Source: Pseudomonadota bacterium
GTDB taxonomy: Bacteria > Pseudomonadota > Gammaproteobacteria > Burkholderiales > Burkholderiaceae_D
DNA: 5,083 nt
Direction of reading: 5' to 3'
NCBI GenBank assembly: GCA_023389425.1
Contig: JAEWEK010000089.1
Location: 1-5,083 of the forward strand
Shown here one piece after another: positions 1 to 5,083 of this stretch (the first letter of the stretch is position 1; every line of letters starts with the position of its first letter). The notes beneath the pieces are model-generated. The model was not told the DNA's origin. It worked only from the letters and a program-made list of their open reading frames with translations, and did no database searches. Position numbers and translations under genes: made by a program.

Positions 1-1773
1 GCCGGCGCCGTCCAGGGTTTGATTACCGCCACCGGCCTGCCCATGCCAGCCTTCGCCCAGAACACCGATCCCTGGGCCCGCGCCCAGCAGATCATCGACC
101 GCTTCGCCAGGCCGCTGCCCTTCCCGCAGCGCGACTTCGTCATCACCGAGTTCGGCGCCAGGCCCTGCGCGCTGCGCAAGGTGGCGGGCTTCGTCACCAT
201 CGAGGAAAAGGGGGATGTCGATACCCCGGTGGCGGGCGCGCACGACAGCTACCCGGCCATCCGCGCCGCCATCGTGGCCGCCAACAAGGCCGGCGGCGGG
301 CGCGTCGTGATCCCGGCCGGCAACTGGTACTGCAAGGGGCCGATCACCCTGCTGTCGAATGTGCACGTGCACCTGGCGGCCGGCGCCCAGGTCCTGTTCA
401 GCGCCAACCCGCAGGATTTCGCGCGCGACGGCGACTTCGACTGCAGCCCCAACGGCAAGCTGGTGCTGACCCGCTGGCAGGGCAACGACTGCCTGAACTT
501 CTCGCCGATGGTGTATGCGCGCGGCCAGAAGAACATCGCGATCACCGGCGAGGACTGGACCAGCGTACTCAACGGCCAGGCCGGCGTGCCTTTCGAAGAT
601 GGCAGCGGCAACGGCTGGTGGGGCATGAACCCGAAAGGCGCGCCGAACGGCACGATGCACCAGGGCGTCATCAATCCGGCCAACCCGGAATCGCTGGCCG
701 CGCTGGCGCCGCAACTGGATGCGGAGACCATTGCCCGCATCCAGGGCAAGCAGCCCAACTGGCGCAGCGACGAGAAATTCCTGCCGGCGCTGTCGGAAGC
801 CGGCGTGCCGGTCGAGAAGCGCGCCTTCGGCCTGGGCCACTACCTGCGCCCGTCGATGATTTCCTTTATCGATTGCGAGGACGTCCTGATGCAGGGCTAC
901 CAGGTGGTCAGCACCCCATGCTGGATCCACCACCCGATCAATTCGCGGCGCGTGCATTGCAACAAGGTGCGCATGGAAAGCGTCGGCCCGAACACCGATG
1001 GTTTCGATCCGGAATCCTGCGACACCCTGTTGCTGGAAAACTGCCTGTTCAACACCGGCGACGACTGCATCGCGATCAAGGCCGGCAAGAACAAGGACAC
1101 GCAGTACGGCCCGACGCGCAATGTCGTGATCCAGCACTGCATCATGAACAGCGGCCACGGCGCGGTGACGCTGGGCAGCGAAATGTCGGCCGGCATCGAG
1201 CACGTCTACGCCCAGCACCTGGAAGTGCGCAACGCCCACTGGGCCACCGACCCGGTCAACACGGCCATCCGCCTGAAGACCAATATGAACCGCGGCGGCT
1301 TCCTGCGCCACTTCTACGTGCGCGACCTGAAGCTGCCCAACGGCGTGCGCCTGAAGCCCGGCTTCTACAAGCCGCTGCCGGGCGGCCCGGTGCCGGCACA
1401 GACCGCCTCCACCGGCGGCGGCGCGGTCATCACCTTCGACTGCGACTACAGCCCGGCCTTCGACCTCGTGCGCACCCGTCCGCCCGAGATATCGAACGTC
1501 CACATCTCCGACGTCAAGGTCAGCGAGGTCAGGACGGCCAAGGGGAATTTCGCCTGTTACCAGGCATTCGTTGTTGTCGGACCTGTGGCCACAAGCTACA
1601 ACGGTCCGGCCGGCGCCAAGATCCTGCCCGTCACCGGCGTGACGATCACCGACTGCGATTTCGGCACGCCGGTGAATGGCGAGGCGCCATGGTTCATCCA
1701 CAACGCCAGCGACATCACGCTGCGCAATGTGAGGATCGGCGGCAAGCTGCACAATGAGACGCTGACCGGCTGA
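1..1773 (+). CDS. Secreted glycoside hydrolase family 28 protein (polygalacturonase-like), 5' end missing
   Basis: Hydrolase of the right-handed beta-helix GH28 family, which cleaves alpha-1,4 galacturonosyl bonds in pectin or related polymers by inversion. 590 codons lie in the window; numbering here counts the first in-window codon as 1. The frame is open from base 1. Residues 1-19 look like the end of a signal peptide, with a hydrophobic stretch and an AFA-Q cleavage site after residue 19, so export is likely. A TTG at base 19 would leave an uncharged signal stub, so the true start is upstream. Residues 45-53 (DFVITEFGA) are the usual family opening. The GH28 catalytic set is complete: NTDGFD (D333), GDDC (D354, D355), GHG (H386) and RLK (R424, K426). 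GHYLRP at 279-284 precedes the core helix. Fourteen cysteines fit a protein folded outside the cytoplasm. Endo or exo mode and exact substrate cannot be read from sequence; rhamnogalacturonan or xylogalacturonan are alternatives. Family call is firm. Confidence 0.93.
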   Translation, partial: AGAVQGLITATGLPMPAFAQNTDPWARAQQIIDRFARPLPFPQRDFVITEFGARPCALRKVAGFVTIEEKGDVDTPVAGAHDSYPAIRAAIVAANKAGGGRVVIPAGNWYCKGPITLLSNVHVHLAAGAQVLFSANPQDFARDGDFDCSPNGKLVLTRWQGNDCLNFSPMVYARGQKNIAITGEDWTSVLNGQAGVPFEDGSGNGWWGMNPKGAPNGTMHQGVINPANPESLAALAPQLDAETIARIQGKQPNWRSDEKFLPALSEAGVPVEKRAFGLGHYLRPSMISFIDCEDVLMQGYQVVSTPCWIHHPINSRRVHCNKVRMESVGPNTDGFDPESCDTLLLENCLFNTGDDCIAIKAGKNKDTQYGPTRNVVIQHCIMNSGHGAVTLGSEMSAGIEHVYAQHLEVRNAHWATDPVNTAIRLKTNMNRGGFLRHFYVRDLKLPNGVRLKPGFYKPLPGGPVPAQTASTGGGAVITFDCDYSPAFDLVRTRPPEISNVHISDVKVSEVRTAKGNFACYQAFVVVGPVATSYNGPAGAKILPVTGVTITDCDFGTPVNGEAPWFIHNASDITLRNVRIGGKLHNETLTG

Positions 1774-1840
1774 GACACCACGGCGGTAAGGCGCCGCCGC
1801 ATAATTCCGGGACCACCGTGTCCCATCCAAGCAAACCATA

Positions 1841-1870
1841 CGCCGCCGGCCCGGCCCGGGCGGCGACTTT
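1841..1870 (+). terminator. GC-rich stem-loop, possible terminator or maeB leader hairpin
   Basis: A perfect 7-bp stem is formed by CGCCGCC (1841-1847) and GGCGGCG (1859-1865) around an 11-base loop, followed by ACTTTCCT. The T run is only three bases, so intrinsic termination would be weak. It lies 67 bases after the GH28 stop codon and ends about 25 bases before the maeB ribosome binding site. It could therefore end the GH28 transcript or, if maeB is transcribed from further upstream, sit in the maeB leader. A second smaller stem, CGGCGG (1781-1786) with CCGCCG (1794-1799), has no T run at all. Confidence 0.35.
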
Positions 1871-1888
1871 CCTATCGCCATAATTGGC

Positions 1889-1898
1889 TGGAGGACCC

Positions 1899-1901
<3 letters not shown>
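1889..1901 (+). promoter_or_regulatory. Ribosome binding site of maeB
   Basis: GGAGG at 1890-1894 stands four bases before the ATG at 1899. It is the clearest Shine-Dalgarno match in the window. It decides the start of maeB: the alternative in-frame TTG at 1884 lies before this site and would place GGAGG inside the coding region. Confidence 0.8.
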
Positions 1902-4100
<2,199 letters not shown>

Positions 4101-4111
4101 CACGCAAGGCC

Positions 4112-4195
4112 GTCGCCTGCGCGGGAATGACGGCGACAGATCCGCGCTGCAGCACGCGCAGCTTCCGTTCGCCGGGTTTCCCGCAAATCTGTCAT
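4112..4195. repeat. Overlapping inverted repeats downstream of maeB
   Basis: Two perfect inverted repeats share bases. GTCGCC (4112-4117) pairs with GGCGAC (4132-4137), and GACAGAT (4135-4141) pairs with ATCTGTC (4187-4193), so both stems cannot form at once. Inside the second are two small hairpins: GCTGC/GCAGC (4146-4150/4158-4162) and CGGG-TTT-CCCG (4173-4183). No run of T follows any stem, so a standard intrinsic terminator is not supported. The GCGGGAATGACGG stretch (4121-4133) looks like one arm of the dispersed ATTCCC/GGGAAT repeats known in betaproteobacteria. This may be a decayed repeat or a processed 3' end of the maeB transcript. Confidence 0.4.
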
Positions 4196-4224
4196 CCTCG
4201 TGCTTGAAGGTAGCCGGGCTCGAT

Positions 4225-4243
4225 AGGTAGTTTGTAAATACCT
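4225..4243. promoter_or_regulatory. AT-rich imperfect palindrome upstream of the efflux gene, possible operator
   Basis: AGGTA (4225-4229) and TACCT (4239-4243) form perfect 5-base arms around GTTTGTAAA. Over the 19-base site 7 of 9 paired positions match. It is the only AT-rich patch in the gap and lies 33 bases before the proposed start of an efflux gene, where TetR- or MarR-type repressors often bind. A weak TTGAAG (4204-4209) is upstream, but no good -10 box is seen at standard spacing. The operator role is inferred from position and symmetry only. Confidence 0.25.
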
Positions 4244-4275
4244 CGGTCCCGACGCTGCACGAGCGATCGCCGACG

Positions 4276-5083
4276 ATGTTGCCGCCACTTTTCCTGCCGC
4301 GCCCCTCGGGGCCGATGCTCGCAGTCCGTGCGGGCGCGGCGGCGCTTGGCCTGGCGCTGTCCGCCTGCGCCGCCGGCCCGGACTACGTCAGGCCGGCGAT
4401 CGAGGTCCCCGCGCAGTACAAGGAGGCCGGCCCGTGGACCCTGGCCAGCCCGCGACAGGCCGACGCCGGCAAGCCATGGTGGGCCGCGTTCGGCGACGCC
4501 ACCCTGAACGGCCTGGTCGAACGCGCCAACGCGTCCAGCCAGACCCTGCTCCAGTACGAAGCCAAATACCGCCAGGCGCGCGCGCTGGCCGACGCCGCCC
4601 GTGCCGGCTTGTGGCCGACCGCCGGCGCCCAGGCCTCGACCTCGCGCGCCCGCACCACGACAGCGGCCACTACCGGCAGCAACCACGCGGTCGGCCTGAA
4701 CGCCAGCTGGGAGCCCGACCTGTGGGGCGGTGTGCGCCGCAACGTGGAATCGGGCGAGGCATCGGCCCAGGCCAGCGCCGACGACCTGGCCGCCGCGCGC
4801 CTGAGCGTGCAGGCCGCGCTGGTGCAGGACTACGTGCAGCTGCGCGCGATCGACATGCAGGCGGCGCTGTATGCGCGCACCGTCGAGGCCTACACCCGTT
4901 CGCTGAAACTGGTCGGGGCGCAGTACCGCGAAGGCGTGGCGCTGCGCTCCGACCTGGCGCTGGCCGAGAGCCAGCTGGCGGCCGCGCAGGCACAGGCCAT
5001 CGACCTGCGCGCCCAGCGCAGCCAGCTCGAACACGCGATCGCGGTGCTGGCCGGCGCGGCGCCGGCGGCGCTCGGCATCGCGC
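4276..5083 (+). CDS. NodT-family outer-membrane efflux lipoprotein (TolC/OprM type), 3' end missing
   Basis: Outer-membrane channel of a tripartite (RND, MFS or ABC type) efflux pump; 269 codons are present before the window ends, against about 470-500 in the family. Residues 15-31 form a lipoprotein signal with lipobox LSAC, giving lipidation at C31; the next residues A-A-G lack the inner-membrane retention Asp. CAAGPDYVRP (31-40) and KPWWAAFGDATL (66-77) are typical NodT openings. Residues 80-112 and 155-260 are long helical segments of the first OEP repeat, with SWEPDLWGGVRR (144-155) at the strand turn and EGVALRSDLALAESQLAAAQ (219-238) in the helical barrel. The second repeat would lie beyond the window. 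The frame opens after a TAG at 4228. ATG 4276 is preferred although its ribosome site is poor; ATG 4315 would give an 18-residue signal through the Cys and is the alternative. Substrate is unknown. Partner pump genes may follow or lie elsewhere. Confidence 0.92.
   Translation, partial: MLPPLFLPRPSGPMLAVRAGAAALGLALSACAAGPDYVRPAIEVPAQYKEAGPWTLASPRQADAGKPWWAAFGDATLNGLVERANASSQTLLQYEAKYRQARALADAARAGLWPTAGAQASTSRARTTTAATTGSNHAVGLNASWEPDLWGGVRRNVESGEASAQASADDLAAARLSVQAALVQDYVQLRAIDMQAALYARTVEAYTRSLKLVGAQYREGVALRSDLALAESQLAAAQAQAIDLRAQRSQLEHAIAVLAGAAPAALGIA

Noticed and set aside
618..1757. A 379-codon + strand frame inside the GH28 gene
   Set aside because: It is an out-of-frame shadow: Arg/Pro/Gly-rich, no motif, and wholly inside a gene with all catalytic residues in the other frame.
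1879..1884. CATAAT as a -10 box for maeB
   Set aside because: Transcription would start at or inside the ribosome binding site, and no -35 box lies at the correct distance.
4135..4193. A tRNA-like fold (7-bp closing stem with inner hairpins and a GTTCG)
   Set aside because: It is only 59 bases, has no anticodon arm of the right size, no proper T-arm and no CCA or discriminator context.
4192..5034. A 280-codon minus-strand frame opposite the efflux gene
   Set aside because: It has no domain and biased composition, while the + strand frame encodes a clear lipobox and NodT motifs.

Overview
The window is very GC-rich, with strong G/C preference at third codon positions and three non-overlapping genes, all on the + strand. 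The protein sequences (a two-domain MaeB, a secreted family 28 glycosidase, a NodT-type efflux lipoprotein) and the base composition suggest a Gram-negative betaproteobacterium. My best guess is the Massilia/Duganella/Janthinobacterium part of the Oxalobacteraceae. That placement is inferred from style and composition, not from a marker gene.

Layout. Bases 1-1773 hold the greater part of a secreted GH28 (polygalacturonase-type) glycosidase whose start lies before the window. Bases 1774-1898 are a 125-base gap with a GC-rich stem-loop that could be a terminator or a leader hairpin. Bases 1899-4100 encode a complete NADP-dependent malic enzyme, MaeB, with an N-terminal malic enzyme part and a C-terminal phosphotransacetylase-like part. 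Bases 4101-4275 are a 175-base gap with several inverted repeats, one arm resembling a dispersed GGGAAT-type repeat, and a small AT-rich palindrome. From 4276 to the window end runs the first part of a TolC/OprM-like outer-membrane efflux lipoprotein of the NodT family.

The three genes do not form an obvious pathway. GH28 would release galacturonate-type sugars outside the cytoplasm. MaeB converts malate to pyruvate with NADPH production in central metabolism. The NodT protein would be the outer-membrane duct of a tripartite efflux pump whose other parts probably lie beyond the window. The gaps between genes suggest three separate transcription units.

I found no new system. The points most worth a second look are an apparent loss of about 30 residues inside the phosphotransacetylase-like domain of MaeB, the replacement of that domain's catalytic residues (expected for MaeB), and the structured spacer between maeB and the efflux gene.
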